64,000 nt of DNA from Hippopus hippopus (lineage: Eukaryota; Mollusca; Bivalvia; Cardiida; Cardiidae). Every line of letters begins with the position of its first letter. Within the stretch, counting starts at the first letter, position 1. Shown one piece after another: positions 22,501 through 37,500 of the stretch. The DNA is taken from NCBI GenBank assembly GCA_946811185.2, contig OX328105.1:51460845-51524844 (forward strand), in the 5' to 3' direction. A program made the position numbers and the translations under genes. The notes under the pieces were generated by a model. The model did not search any database. It was not told where the DNA came from and saw only the letters and a list, made by a program, of their open reading frames with translations.

Positions 22501-25500
22501 ACCTATGCCAAAGTGACCTGCGGTCGTGATATGACTGAAATAATGTTGAAGGTGGCATAAACAACATTCTTGCATTCTATTTAAACCATGATTAATAAAT
22601 TAAAAAAAATATATATATGCTTTTACAGATGCTCTACTTCAAAGTTATGACAATGATGGAGAGCAGCACAACCATCAAGAACCAAGACAAGCTTGGTCGT
22701 TGACAGCTGATGAAAACAAGAACAGATCTGCAAATGGTAAAAAGATAGCTTTTGTAAATTTAAAAACTTTTTTTGCCATTTAGTTTGCTTAACACACAGA
22801 TTTTGCATCTTTGATCGCTTTTTCTGTTCTTTGATACAGTTTGCAGACTATTTTGGTTGACTCTTTACTGCAGGACAAAATTTTAGGCTTGTTCATATTG
22901 AGAGGATTTGCAGATGATAAATTACACGCGGCTCAAATATTGAAATTTGCCTTTGACAGGGTGGAAAACATTACGGGAAAAGGAAAAAATGCTGGTAACC
23001 AGCATTTTCTCCTTTCCCCACAAGGTTTTCCAAAGCTTTATTCTACAGCGTCATTAAAATTTAGGATTTTATGAGATATAGTTATTAATCTTGAATCAGT
23101 TACTTTTCTCTCTAAAAAGCAGATTTATTTTTTTCTAGGGAAAAAAGATGAAGGAATGACTCTCATCCAAAGGTTAGCTCAGATGTCGATGGAAAAATAT
23201 GGAGATGATTTGAAAGATGTAGACCCAAGTACAGGTGCCAAAATCGTAGACAGAATGCCTGATAATGATGCTGCCATTGGTATTGAAACTCCATCGGTGC
23301 ATATACATGATGATGTTGATGTAGAATCTGAAGTAACTGCTCAGGGTAAAGCTAGTATGTTATGGGGTGGAGGAGAGAATGTAGGAAACAATCAGGCTAG
23401 AAAGGGTGAGTTTTTTGTATCTTGGAGGTTTTTTTTTTTTTTTTTTTGTATTTTTAATAATAATAATCCGTCGGGAAAAGGAATTTAATAATATTGTGGC
23501 AAACACTTGTGACCCACATGTTCTTGTCTTCTAATAATGTTTTCTACCCTTTTAAAGACAAATTCCATTATTTTAGCCATATTAATGTGTAGTCTGCGAA
23601 TGATTTCAATGGACAAGTCTAGAACTCTGTCATATAGTAGAGAGTTGAGTGATTTTCTGAAGTATCCTGTATTTAGATACATGTATAATATTCATATTCA
23701 ATTAATATGTATTGTCCGAAATTAAAAAAACAAAACAAAACAAACTAAAATTTGTATTTAGCATAATGATTTTGTGTAGGAAATTTAATCTAATGAGCCC
23801 TTGAGCATTTAGGCAAGTAGTTTGTAGAAGCAGGTTGTACTAAACAAGGCTTGGTGCTGACTTTAAAGAGCTGGTTTCCCAAATCCATTACATGTATTTA
23901 GAATAATTCATACATCATCACTGTTAGTGCTGAAATATGCTTAACTTCCTGCCCTACTAAGAACAACAAAATTTTTGATTCATCTAAGTCTGAAGCATTT
24001 GAAGAGAACAACTGAAAGATGACTTAAATGGTGATGTCTGTTAAAGAGTAAAAAAAAAAAAACGTTAAAGGAGAAAATAGTGGTAATCAGCAATTTCTCG
24101 TTTTCCCATAATTTTTTTCAAAAGGCCTTCTTTCTTAGAGTCACTAAAACACAGGATTATATTGCAAAGAATTAGATGTTAGGAAAACTATTTATAAAGA
24201 TTTTTTTACATGACCACAGAACAACAGAAAAAGACTGTATCCTCATGTGGTACAAACACAAGTGACCTGAAGACTCCTCCGAAAATACTGACAGCAAGAA
24301 AACCTCCCCTACCACCTTCTGTACCTCCACCCACTGAACCGTTCAGTAAAACTAAACCTGGTAGGTGTTTGTCTCTCTCTCCATTACATTTGAGCTATGC
24401 TCTCTGAAAAGGGGCTTTAACACATCTGCCTGAAATATCGATCCAAGTCAGCCTGCACAATCAGCCCAGGCTGACCTTGCACAAAACTTTTTGCTATTAG
24501 TAAATTTTCACTGTTGAAGGACCAATCTACCTCATGATTCAGTCGATTTTGTTAGACAAAATGGATATTATGGATGATCCACAATTACATGATGACTTAC
24601 TTGGTATGATGCATTATTGAAATGCATTAAACCCTCTTTTCACAGAGCATGGCTCATTTTTTATAAGCACCTATATCCAAGCATTGACAATGGCCTGTGG
24701 CGCTCTTGTTTATCATTAATTCTTTACCAAACAAACAAACAAAAAAATTGGTCCGAATTGAAGACATTTGCAAAATACAAATTAAACATGACACATTTTT
24801 GCAATGAAAATCGGTACTTAAAATGTATGTACAGCATACTGACTTCAGATATTTAGATACTGTTAATACCGGTACTGTACCAAATGACAAAATTTTGAAG
24901 TAGTCCAGATTACAAGCGTTTGCAGATGGTAAACTAAATATGGATAAAAATTGGGATTTGTCTTTCATATGGTAGGATACATTGTGGGAAAAGCAGAAAG
25001 TGCTGAGTTTAAGCATTTTCTCCCTGTCTCACTATGTTTTCAAAAACTTTCTTTGTCAGGATAGTTAAAAGATGGGATTGTGTGGTAAAGGGTTAAATGA
25101 AATCTTCCTTGTGGTAAATTCTTACTTTGTAGAGAAAATCAAGACATATCCCTTTAACTGTATTTTCAGCATTGAAGGGAGACAAAGAACAAACAATATT
25201 TATAGATCTAAGAAACTTTGAACAGATTAGACAAGAACAGCAGAAAAATATAGAGAGAGTGCAGCAAGTTCTTGGCATCAAAACAGATCATAGGTGAGAC
25301 AAAAGATGTGAAGAATGGCTGTGTTAAGTCTTTACCAAACGACAATATTCTAGACTGGTCCAAATTGAAAGCATTTGCAGATGATATTAAATGTGGCACA
25401 AATGATGAGATTTATATCAGAATGGATAGAAAACATTGTGGGAAATGTAGAAAATGCTGGTTACCAGCATTTTCTTCTTTTCCCACAATGTTTTCAAACA

Positions 25501-28500
25501 CTCTCTTCCTCAGGGTCGTTTGAACTCTAGATTGTGTAGTAGAGGGTTAACACCTAATAATGCCTTTGTTTAACTTTATCTTCTTTTTGAAAGAAACCTT
25601 GTTTTTAAAGAAATCATATACAGGTTTGACGGTATTATTGTAATTTTTTAATTGATTTCTTTTTACTTTTCTCTTAAACTCTTCACCAGGGCCAGTGGGT
25701 ATAAAACTTGAGTTCAAGCTCTACTGAGTTTGTGCTCAAACTTAAAAATTCATTAGTGCTACTGCAAGTACGACAATCAGAAATAAAGACGTTTCATAAG
25801 AAGGAGAAGTTAAAAAAGATACTCTATGAGGTGTATCAGGCCTAACAAAAAAATATCTGTGTTTTGGGTTTCGGTCCTAGATGCTGTAGGTAGAGTAGGT
25901 AGGTTTTTTTTTTTCCAGAAACTTTTTACATGGGCCATGTACCGAAATCACACCAGACAGATTTTTTTTTTCAATCATAGCGTAAAAAGTTTAGGGTCGG
26001 CAGCATTTTCTAGGTAGGGTCGGGATACCCTAAACACAGATTTTTTTGTTTTGATGAATTCTGTATAATTCTGATATTTCATGCTCAGCTGTGCTGAGCA
26101 TAAAAAATTTTTATAAGCAGTGACCCTGATATAAGAAATTTAAACTCATCTATTATCCAAGGACTTTTAGAAGATTAATTAAATGTGGCTGAAATACTGA
26201 AATTTGTCTTTGAAAGGGTGGAAAACATAACCAGTATTTTCTCCTTTTTCTGCAATTTTTTCAGAAGTCTTCTTCAGAGAAGTTGTGTGGTAAAGGGTTA
26301 ACTCTTTACTACACAAGGAAAGTATAAAATTGTCCAAACTGAAAGCATTTGCAAAGGGCAATTAAATTTTAGCTGAACTCTGAATTAAGTCATTGTATTA
26401 TCTTCAAAAAAAGTTCAATCCCATGTTTTAGCAACCATATGATTGGCTGGTTGTATTGGGGTTTAACGCCACTTTAACAACTGAGGTCATATCATTGCGG
26501 TCGGTGACGCACATGTGTTTCCTGGCTTTCTCACACCAGTACTAACACAACTTTCTTTCCAAAGCCACCGACTACTTTTCTCACAAGCTTCAGCAGAGGT
26601 GAGAGGCGAAAATACGCCAGAAAGAAAGTTCGCCTCAACCAGGTATCGAACTCACCACTGAGCCACTCAGGCGGGGCTAGCAACCATATGAAAGAAGGCT
26701 TTTAAAAACAGTGTGGAAAAAGGAGAAAACACTTGTTACCAGCTTTTTCTCCTTTTCCCACATTTTTTTTTTCTATTGAAAAGACAGAAATAATCCTTTT
26801 TGTCACATTTAATTTGTTGTCTGCCAATGCTTTTAATTTGAATGATGACTTGGAAAGAAAGTTGTGTCAGTACTGGTGTGAGAAATACCGTACTTTACGG
26901 ACAATAAGCCGCTGCACTGTATAGGCCGCACCCTTTCATTTTAACCATTTTAGAAATAAAAAGTATCGTATAGACCGCACTGGCATATAGGCCGCGGCTG
27001 ATACACTTTGTTAGTGTACAATGTCATCTATCTGTAGATATATTTACCAGTATATGTATTATAATAAACACATGAAATAACCTAATCCATTGTTTTTGTA
27101 TTTTCTTTCATTCCATTGGAGTGAATTCCCCTTCTGCAGATCAAATCACCGGGAGGACTTGAGACCGTTATCATTTATTCATCCCTTATCGAGGATTTTA
27201 GGGAATTTCGAAATTGTCAAATTGTCGTTTTGATTGATTAATTGACGGTACACACCAAACAACATCTTTAATTGCATTGGCAGTTAATTGCTGATTGGGT
27301 TTAACCGATACTATCAATCAGAAGGTGTGAAAATCAAGGGTGGTCATGAGTTTTAACACTTTCGTATTATGTTTGAAAGCGGATTAATTTTTCTACCAAT
27401 TAATGGTATCAGCATTTGAAATGTACATTAGGTACGTGAACCAAAATGGCACCCACGTGGGTAATCGTAGACTGGTTCCCTTAATTTTCAGTTTTACAGG
27501 CCGCACAAAAAGATCAATTAAAAAAAGAATTTTGACGTATAAGCTGCTTCATCTTATAGGCTGCACCCTTGAAAATTTTCACTTTTTGAACAGATAAGCT
27601 GCAGCCTATTCTCCGGAAAATACGGTAGGTGCACTGACCACCGTGATATGGCCTAAGCTGTTAAAAATGGCATTAAACTCCAATACAAACAAACAAACAA
27701 ACTTAATTTGGTTGAATCGAACATTTTGTCATTTGGTTCAGAGTATAGGAGTTAGTTGCTTAACCCTTTACCACACAACAAAATTTTAGGCCTCTTCATA
27801 CCCAAAGCATATGCAGATTGCCAATTTAAATGTGGCTAAAATTGTGGAAGTTGTCTTTGATAGGGTAGACAACATTGTGGAAAAAGGAGAAAATGCTGGT
27901 TACCAGCATTTTCTTCTTTTCCTAGAATGTTTTCAATAGGTCTGTTTCTTAAGGGTCATTAAAACTTTGAATTGTGTGGTTAAGGGTTTAAGCACTCAGT
28001 TGTTTAATACTGCTTTTGTACAGGACAGAGTCAAGCATGTGCTTTGATAATTGAGGAATTTTAATACTGGCAAATTTGTTTTTAACATCTAAGAAACCTA
28101 TTTCAGTGACAATTTTTCTGCAAGTGATGATTCAGATGAGGACAATGTGGATGACTGGAGACTTCAACGACAGAAATATAAACAACTGGACATGAATGCG
28201 GCAAGATCAAGTAACAGGGTATACAGGGATGGCCCAATAAAGTAAAAACAGTTACCTTTTATATAGGTTTTTTTTTTTTTACAAATTTTTACAGATTATA
28301 ACCTGAAGCTCTAAACCAGTCTTGGTGAAACCAGATAAACATATGATTTAGTGAGCTGTTTCCATGGAAATTTTGCCACGCAGTGATAGCGCAGTCAGTT
28401 GCATACAGGTCTTGAGAAAGGGGGTCACTGATTCGAATCCCCAACTCAGTGCATTTCTTTCCGAGGATTGATGAAAGTCATTGCAAAAGGATTTATCCCT

Positions 28501-31500
28501 CTCTCACTGCTGATCATTGTGTTGATGGTGGTTATGTGGCGAAGCAGCCTGTGGCTTGGAAAGAATATTGTGTGAAGTACTGGTATAAAGAAACTCCAGG
28601 AAAGCATGGATAGGTACAGTGGCCACCGCAATATAACTGAAATGATGTTGAAAATTGCATTTACCACTTTACAATCCATGATATAACATAAATACTGTTG
28701 AAAATGGCATAAGGTATAATTTACACAACTTGAAATAAGAAGCCTGAAAGGAATTTGCAGCCAACTTTTTTAATCCATTCTTGTGAAGTATTGATGAATA
28801 GCATGAGAATTCAATACCAATCAGTTCCACGTTTTAACAATCTTTAAGGAAATGGATTTTGAAAAACATTGTGGGTAAAGAGAAAATGCTGGTTACCAGC
28901 ATTTTTTCCTTTTCCCACAATGTTTTCAAAAGCCATTATCTTCAGGGTGGTGAAAACAAAAAGTTGTGTTATAAGGAGTTAAATACCTTACAGACCTTTT
29001 TTCATGGTGACTGTATATGACCTTTTTTTTTTTAGCCATGTTCAGCCACAAAGGGTCATACCAATGGCTGATATGCTGCACAAGAACAGATCAGGTGACT
29101 CACAAGGTACAAATATGACAGGATTGCAACAGAATGCTGAAGCCATAAGACAGAGAGTTCTTGAGGAAAGGGAAAAAGAGAAACGCCAGGAAATTATCAG
29201 GTGAATTTTGTCTACTTGTATGCTCTGCTTTAGACATTTGCAGCCATTGTCCCTGATTTCATAATACAAGTTGTATTACGGTACTCTATGCCAGATAACA
29301 AAAATTTTAGACTTGTCAAAATTGACTCAAATGATGGGATTTTTGTCTTCCAAAGGTAGTAAACATTTTTGGAAAAGGTGAAAATGATACTGCTGATTAG
29401 CAGTATTTTCTCCTTTTCCCATATTGTTTTCAAAAGCCTTCTTCTTTAACTCTTCACTACAGGCTGTCGAAAAAGAAAGTTAACAGTTTTAACATCTGTT
29501 TATTGTATCTTTACATTCTGCTAGATAAACGAAAACCTGCACATGTATAGACAATAGATATAACTTTTTTTCTGTATCAGTTACAGTAAAATCTTGGTAG
29601 TTTGTAGCGCAAGGGACCGGAGTTTTTTATTTGAACTAAACGTAGTATGAACCAAAAAGTGTGACTGTGTTCGGGTATTTTCGGTGCCGTTTACGGAAAT
29701 AGACCATTGGGTTTATGTAGCATGTCTTGAAGTACCCTAAACATTTACCCATTACAACGGTAGCCTTGCGGATCGTTGGTTCAAGGAGTTACGGTCCGAT
29801 CAAGAAAAAAATGCCAAAGTTGTATTAGAGTATCTATAGAATCGATTACAAAATCATTTTTAAATTTCATCATTTAGTTAGCATCATAAGATAACAGCAT
29901 TCAATTCCATCCAAACGTTTGAAAGAAAACAGACCATGAGCTACCTCTCTATCCCGTAGCCATTTTAAAAGTGAATCATGTGACTTTACTGGGTTCGTCA
30001 TAAAAACGGTTGTAACGTGAAACAGTTGGTGCCAGTTTGCAGTCACATGGTTTGAAAATATTGCCACGTGATCTAGCAAATGACCTAAATATGTCATTTT
30101 CAGTTTATTAGTAAAACTACGTGGCAAAAAGGATTCTAGGGGTTGGGGTAAATGGTGTAAAGTAAGAAGGTGCCGATTACATAGTTTTCGCTTTCGTAAT
30201 ATTTCTTTCCATTCAAAACTTGTATTTTGGAGATAAAAGGTGAGTGAGGAGAGATATCCGAGTCAAGGTATTTACAATGAAAATTGAGACAATCAAGCCG
30301 CTAGACAGTGCTGATATTTATCATAACGAAAAAACAATAGTATCCGTTGTTTATGCATTTGTTAAATTTCTTGGAGTGATTTTCCTTTTGGAGATCAAAG
30401 CACTCAGTGCACTTCAGACTGTTATCATCGTTTATCCCATGTCGAATACTTTAAAGAAGTTCGGAGTTGTTTATTGTCCTCTTAATCGATTAATTGACGT
30501 TACAAACTAATTAAGGCCTTTAATTACATTCAAAGTTCAAAGCTGATTTGTACCATCGACACTGTCAATCAACAGGTGTGAAAATCAAGGTTGGTCGCGA
30601 CTTTTCACACCTTCGTAAGCTTGCAGGCGGATTAATTGACAAACAAACTAAAGGTATGAATTTGTGTTCGAATAATACTTAGGGGACATGAAATATAGTA
30701 CGAACTACAAACCACCGATGTTCAAAGAATCCGCAGGAATTTAACAATGATAAAGAAGGATAAGTATCGGGACCGAAGATAGCATACGAACTAACACATA
30801 GCTCCGAACCAGCGACGTGCGAACTAACGAGATTCCACTGTATAAGATTCTTACTCTTTTACTTGTCAGGAAAATGTCAATTTACTAAAATTACCATATT
30901 TTTTCCATGACGTCAATTCAGTAGTTTATGATGTTCTTAACATGTCTGCTGTTTTGAAGCTTGCCTTCTCGCACTCGCTTTTAAAAACTGTTAATTACAA
31001 CAAGTGTCCACACTGATCTTCCTTACTTCTCTCTTAAAGTTTCTGTAGACCATAGATGTGTCCATTGGCGTTGGTTTTTACACTAACGACTTTAGGTAAC
31101 CAGAGAGAAAGACATCACAAGAATTGAGATCTGGTCTGTGAGCTGGCCATGTTACACAACAGTGCTTCACCTCTGGATATTTTCTGGAAATGACTCTATC
31201 ACCAAATTTTTCATATAGTGCATCTATCACTTCATTTGCAGTGTGCAGGGTTGCCCATCTTGCATTAATCAGACATTATTCACACAGCCTGCCCACAGGC
31301 CAGATCTCAGTTCTTGTGATTTCTTTCTCTCGGGCTATCTGAAATCATTAGAACACAAACCAAAGCCAACAGACACATAAATGCTCCTTAGAAACATCAA
31401 GAGAAAAGTAAGGAAGATCAGTGTGGATACTTGTTGCAAGGTAATCAAAAGTTTTACAGAGCGAGTGCGAAAAGGCAAGATTCAAAAGAGCAGACATCTT

Positions 31501-34500
31501 GAAAAACGTCATAAGCTACATGATTGACGTCGTGAACAAAATATGGTAATTTTAGTAAATTGACATTTTTCTGAAAAGTAATGTCCGAGTAAAAATCTTA
31601 TAACTGATACAGTAAAAAAGTTATATCTATTGTCTATACATGTGCCGGTTTTCGTTTATCTAGCAGAACGTTAGATATAATAAATAGACATTAAAACTGT
31701 AAACTTTTTTTTTGGACACCCTGTACATAGACAAATTATAGACTTGCCAAAATTGAATGCGCTTCAAGACAACAAAATAAAATTGTAATGTGACTAAAAA
31801 TTTGAAATTTGTTTTGGTAGGTAAGTAACTGAATTAGTTTAGCATGTAATTTATCTTACAGAAAATTAAGGGAACAGCAAGAACATGAAAGACAAGCTAA
31901 ACTTCGTTTACAAAGACGTCTAGATGCTCTCAGACCAACTGCTTCTGTTAGTGGTAGAAATGATCCAGCTGAAAACATACCCACAGTATTTGATATGGTA
32001 ATGTCCTTCTCTTGCTTTATTTTTTTCAGAAGACTTCAGATGCAGATCTGTAAAATTCACCTGGATGAAGGAAGCACTTCATCATATTTTAATATTCTAT
32101 TGTTTGATCATGTGACTCATTGATCACATGCGTAGTTTACAAGCCAAGCTCTATACATCAGTAACATGATTATGTGGCTTTTGATCTAGGAGTCATGGGT
32201 TCAAATCCAAAAAATCTTTGTAAGGATCCACGGTAGTGTGACAGTATTCATTCCTCTTTCACTGCTAAACAATGTTTCACAATGTTTATCTAAGAAAACA
32301 GCCATGTGCAAATTAATTTTGAAAAAACTTCAGGAATTCATGGATATGTGCTCTAGCTACATGGATATGAGTGAAATAATTGTGAAAATGGCAATAACTG
32401 TCAAACAAACGAACAAAAATACAATCCATTTTAGAGAATATATATCAGTTTTTTCCTTTGATACAGGAAGCTTCCTATGAACCAGCCCCACGTAGTTTAC
32501 CCCCAGTATTGTCACCCGACACAGATTGTGTCTTACTCACAGTATATCTGTCGTCCAACGGAGAAATTGTTGTCCACAGAGGTAGCAGTAACAAAAGTGT
32601 TGACACAGGTACACTTAATTCTTTATGAGACAACTCCATATTTTCATAACGCTGGTGAAGCACAAGTTTTAAAACATTATGGGTAATGGAGAAAATGCTG
32701 GTATCCAACACTGTCATCTTTTCTTAGTATGGTTTCTGTACATTAAAGGATTCATTCCATCATTTGAGCGTAATTTGATTTTTTGTATGCAGATCTTTTC
32801 AAAATGGCCATGTCAAAAATCCTGTCTTTTGGTTGAGAGCTAAACCCTTTAGTAGACGACAAACTTGAAGTCCCAGATGGCTCATTTAGTATGGCTCAAG
32901 TGACTGATTAAGTCTTTCATAAGGTAGAAAACATGGCAGGAAAAGGAGAAAATGGTTTTATTCAAATTATTGTCAGAACTGGTCTGCTGCAAAGTCAAAA
33001 ATGCCTCCTGCTAGTGCTTATTATTAAATAAAAGATTTGTCTTTTTTTTTTCAAAAATTACTAACTACATGTTAAATATAAAAAAAAGCCTTTTGGTGAT
33101 TAAGCATGTACTCTTCATAGATTACCAAAACTGGATTATTTACAAGACCAAAGTCTGTAATGGATGCATGATTTCAACATCAAAAAATTTGGAAAAAGAA
33201 AAAATAAAAAGGGCTATAACCATATGTAGAATATCCACTGTGTGCAAAGAATTATATTTCTTCAAACTCTTTACCATACAAGAACATTTTAGATTTGTTC
33301 AATTCAAAAGCATTTACTAACAACAATGACAAGATCAGGATCAAGTGCAAGACCCTATTATGCACCTTTGAACAACACAGGACCCAAGGTACTTGACCAT
33401 TTACCACACAATCCCAACTTTTAACCATCCTGATGAAGAGGGCTTTTGAAAACAATGTGGGAAAGGGAGAAAATGTTTGGTAACCAGCATTTTCTCCTTT
33501 TCCCACAATATTTTCTACTAATTCAAAGACAAATTTCATTATTTGAACCTAATTGAATTTGTCATCTGTATTTTAAATGCCTTCAATTTTGATGAGTCTA
33601 AAATTTTTTTGTGGGGTAAGGGGTTGAAAAGGAGGCAAATGTTTATGATAAAGAGTCTTTTTTATGTAGGACGAGGTCTTTCTGCCAGTTACACAACCCT
33701 GCTTACATGGCTGCTAGCTTTGGTGCCACAGAACTACACATTTCTACAAGAGGTGACCAGTCCAGCTCAGGTTACCCCATGGATCCTTCCATTCTATGTG
33801 ATTGGCCTTCAGCAAGTTCTAATGGACGGGCAACTGTGTTTGATGGTGGCTGTGACCCCTGTAGAACAGTTTGATTCTAAATATGTACCCAAAAATAAGA
33901 AAGCAAAAGTGAGTTGTACTTTTCACTCAAGAAATTAAAAAAGAAAGATCAAGTGTTGAACCCTTTATACAGGCTTGTGCTTTTATAACTGTTAGGAAGA
34001 CGCCTTTTGAAACAATTGAGGCAAATGGAGAAAATGCTGGTAAACAGCTTTTCTCTGTTTCACAGAGTGTTTCCTATCCTTTCAAAGACAAATGCTATCA
34101 TTCAAGCTGCATATGATTTGTCGTTTGCAAATGGTTTAAATATCAACAGGTAATAATAATTGACATCTGGTTCAAAAATAAACGTAGGATCTTGTTTATC
34201 TTGTAATGAAATAACCAAGCACTTACTGATTGCAAGCATTTACTAAAGAGTGAAATAGTGAACCCCTAAAATGCCAAATCAACCCAACATTTTTTGTCTA
34301 GTGTAATACCCAGATAATTGCAATTTAATGTTTGCTTTTGTCTATAGTGTTTCAGCAAAACAGACAGTGCAGATCAAAGATCTATTTGCTACATAAGGTA
34401 TTAAATGATTTCTTAAACTTTTTTTTTTTTTATTTACCACAGAAATCGGAAGGAAAGGCATTTCAACAACATCTTGTGAAATATTTTTCCACCAACACAT

Positions 34501-37500
34501 TACACAGTGTATGTCCATGGTTACAGAATATGGTGTCCATGGAGGTGGGACCGGTTAACTCTGCTCATCCCTCAGGTTTGTAGTTGATTTATTGCAAAAG
34601 GGTGTCTATTTACAAACTTTTCTAGATATTCTTGTAGTTTTAAATTTCAAGACCTAGCTTTCTGGTTTGCATAGATGTGCTATTTAGAACAATCAAATAG
34701 CTAGTCAGCTTGGCTGTTTTTGCAGAAAATGTTGCACCCTGCCATAGTCTTGGTGTTGACATTTTTAGCATGGCTATTTTCAAAGAAAACGTCATGGTAT
34801 TGTCGTAGCCCTGGCGTCATTGTCTGCGTCATAGTTTTGTACCTCTAGCAAAAACTTTTACATTCTGTTATATCTCAGTTACTTTATGGAAGATATTTGC
34901 TTCAAACCTTGACAAGTTGTTAACTATCAAAAGGGGAACCTATACAAGAAGAGCAGGTAACCATCAAAGTATTTTTGACACAGTTATGCCCCTTTTTTGG
35001 CTTAGAATTTTCACTGGTTGATTGATTGATTTTTTTTACCCTGCTTTAACATTATTTCAGTCATATCTTGGCAACAGCTCTCATGTTCATGTATTTCCTG
35101 CTTCCGCCAGTGCTAGACTAGAGCCCTGAAGTGTCTTGCCCAAGGACACCCCCAAGATAAAGCCAGTGGGTCCATGTGAAACCCAGGGCCTTCAGGTCCT
35201 TAGTCCTATTCTTCCACTGAGCCATGCAGGACCGCTGAATTTCAAGCAACTGCAGCCAAATATTGGCAGCCGCCTTCTGTGCTCTTGTTGATACCTCTGT
35301 CATTACTGAAGATATTTACTTCAAACTAAGGATAGAAATTAACTTTCAAAAGGGGGACCTATAACAGAGAGACAGGTACCCCTCAAAATATTTTTGACTC
35401 TGTTATGCTCCCTTTTTGTTTTACCATATTCTCACTTAAACAGCAGCTGCACATGAGGGTTAGCACATGAAAAATATATTTAGATTAGTAGGTGAATACA
35501 GAGTTATATAGTAAAAGTTCCTTACATGCAGAACTCATCGAGCACTTTGTAAATTGTGTATCGTTTTGAGGACAGTTCAAATCAAGTTAGGACTGCATCA
35601 CATGTGCAGTCTCAGTATTGATACACACTTTGATTCATGTTGAAATATTCTGGTCTAAAATATCAATAACAGGGTCTTTATTCTGGTGTTCAATATCCAT
35701 ATTTTATAGATACAGCACACCAAGGGATAGCATTACAAGTAACATCATGTTTTTACATGGGATTACACAATATTCATGGGCCATGCTCAGGCAAAAGGGG
35801 TTACTTTGGATCTAAACTGTCTAATACAGTGTGACTTTTTTCTCTCCTAGCAAACAAAACTTTTAAATTGCAAAATATGAGTCGCTAAAATAAGGTGGAA
35901 AATGTTTAGCAGCTTAACTCTTTACCAAACGACAGGATTTTGGACTTGTCTAAATTGATAGTGCTTGCAGACAACAAAATAAATGTGACTCAAAAACTGA
36001 AATTTGTTTTGGGCAGGGTTGAAAACATTGTGGGAAAAGGAGAAAATGCTGGTTACCAGCATTTTCTCCTTTTCCCACAGTGTTTTCAGAAGCGTTCCTT
36101 CTCAGGGTCGTTAAAAGTTGGGATTGTGTGGTAAAGGGTTAAGGGTTCCTATACATTTCAAAAGATTTATTACTCCTCAATTTTCTAACATTTCAGATTA
36201 CATGTACAGGCCTCCATTACCCAACATAACAAAAAAGCCTTTGTCAACATTTATTCACGTCAACCCAGACACTCAGGCTGCATCCAAAGTATTTAACACA
36301 TCTGTAGGGTTCTTCTGGCAGACAGTAGATAGTGACGAGCCTGTCCTCGACCAGGAACTACACGACAAGGATGTGAACTTTGACACCCAGAATACCCTGT
36401 CATTGATATACAAGAAGATTTATCAAGACCCAGCAGCCATGATGGGAATTTTGAATAGAGTGTTACAACTTGGACTAGATCTGTCGGGTGTTAGATTGGT
36501 TTATCCCACTCCAGAACAAATGAATCTTCCTAAGGCAGATAATGCCTCAGCCTTTTCTGAGCTTGAACTGTTAAATAATGTTGGTGCAGTTTTGTCTCTA
36601 TGTATTCGAGGGACTGCAGCAAGATCACTCTGGCTAGATGCTGTTGGTCCATCAGATCCAGTGTTAGCTCGTAGAACAGATCCCAATTCACTCTGTGCAT
36701 TATATGGAGGTGATTCAAGAGACGAATGCTTGTTGTTTTGTCCCCGTAATTCTACTCGTGTTCAAACAGAACTGGCTAGGTGGTTTGGTGGACGTGTTCC
36801 ACCAGGAAATGTAATTGATGTTGGTACACCATATACAAAGAAAGATAGCCTGAGAAGTGGAAGTCCAAAAGGTAAAAGGACAAAGAAAGTGACTTTTGCA
36901 GAAACAAGTGAAACAGCTGATACAGAATCACACAGACCTTTAGCAGCTTTAATTGCAACAACAAAGAGTGAAATTGTCCTTGTGCTATCCCCACTTATTC
37001 CACCTAAATGTTTTGGCATTATAATAGCATCCTGCCAGAGGAGGGGCTTTCAGATAGTTGGTGTAAGAAGGTGTAGACTGTCAAGTAAAAGGGCATCAAC
37101 TCTGGGTAAGTTTTTCTTTTACTTCCTCCTGCAAATCTCCACTGGCTTTTTCTCCTGTGCAGCGTTGTTTTCATGTTTATTCTTCTTTACTATTTATAAA
37201 CCTTTTTTTTTTTCATGCAGCTTGAAATATTATTACATGTGAAGAATGATTAAAAAATGTATTGCTCTGTTTATTGCTTGACTGGTAACATATATTTAAA
37301 GAATATGCTTATGCCAGGGATATTTTGATGTAATGTTTGAACAGGAACAACTGCTTTTCAGAAGCAATTGTTGTTCCTTCTGAAGAATTTCCAGTATCTT
37401 TTATGAAGGTAATTTTCCTTTCCTCGAGATATGTCGATTCTAAATATGTACCCAAAGATAAGAAAGCAAAAGTGAGTTGTACTTTGTATTACTTACATCA

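Larger units (their letters stand above)
29446..31830 (+). mobile_element. TTAA MITE split by a mariner-type insertion
   Basis: TTAACTCTTCACTA (29446-29459) continues at 31724 as TACATAGACAAATTATAGAC, matching the MITE's left end once the insert is removed. Its core and right half are missing before exon 10. Confidence 0.7.

Noticed and set aside
30244..30510. 88-aa frame inside the Tigger-like element as transposase
   Set aside because: No DDE/DDD or DNA-binding motif is visible; it may be chance coding in a nonautonomous element.
37362..37408. Possible DNAAF8 exon encoding EAIVVPSEEFPVSFMK between exons 14 and 15
   Set aside because: It has AG and GT borders but enters in phase 1 and leaves in phase 0, which breaks exon 15. 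Direct joining of 37105 to 37765 keeps the frame and gives a natural sequence.
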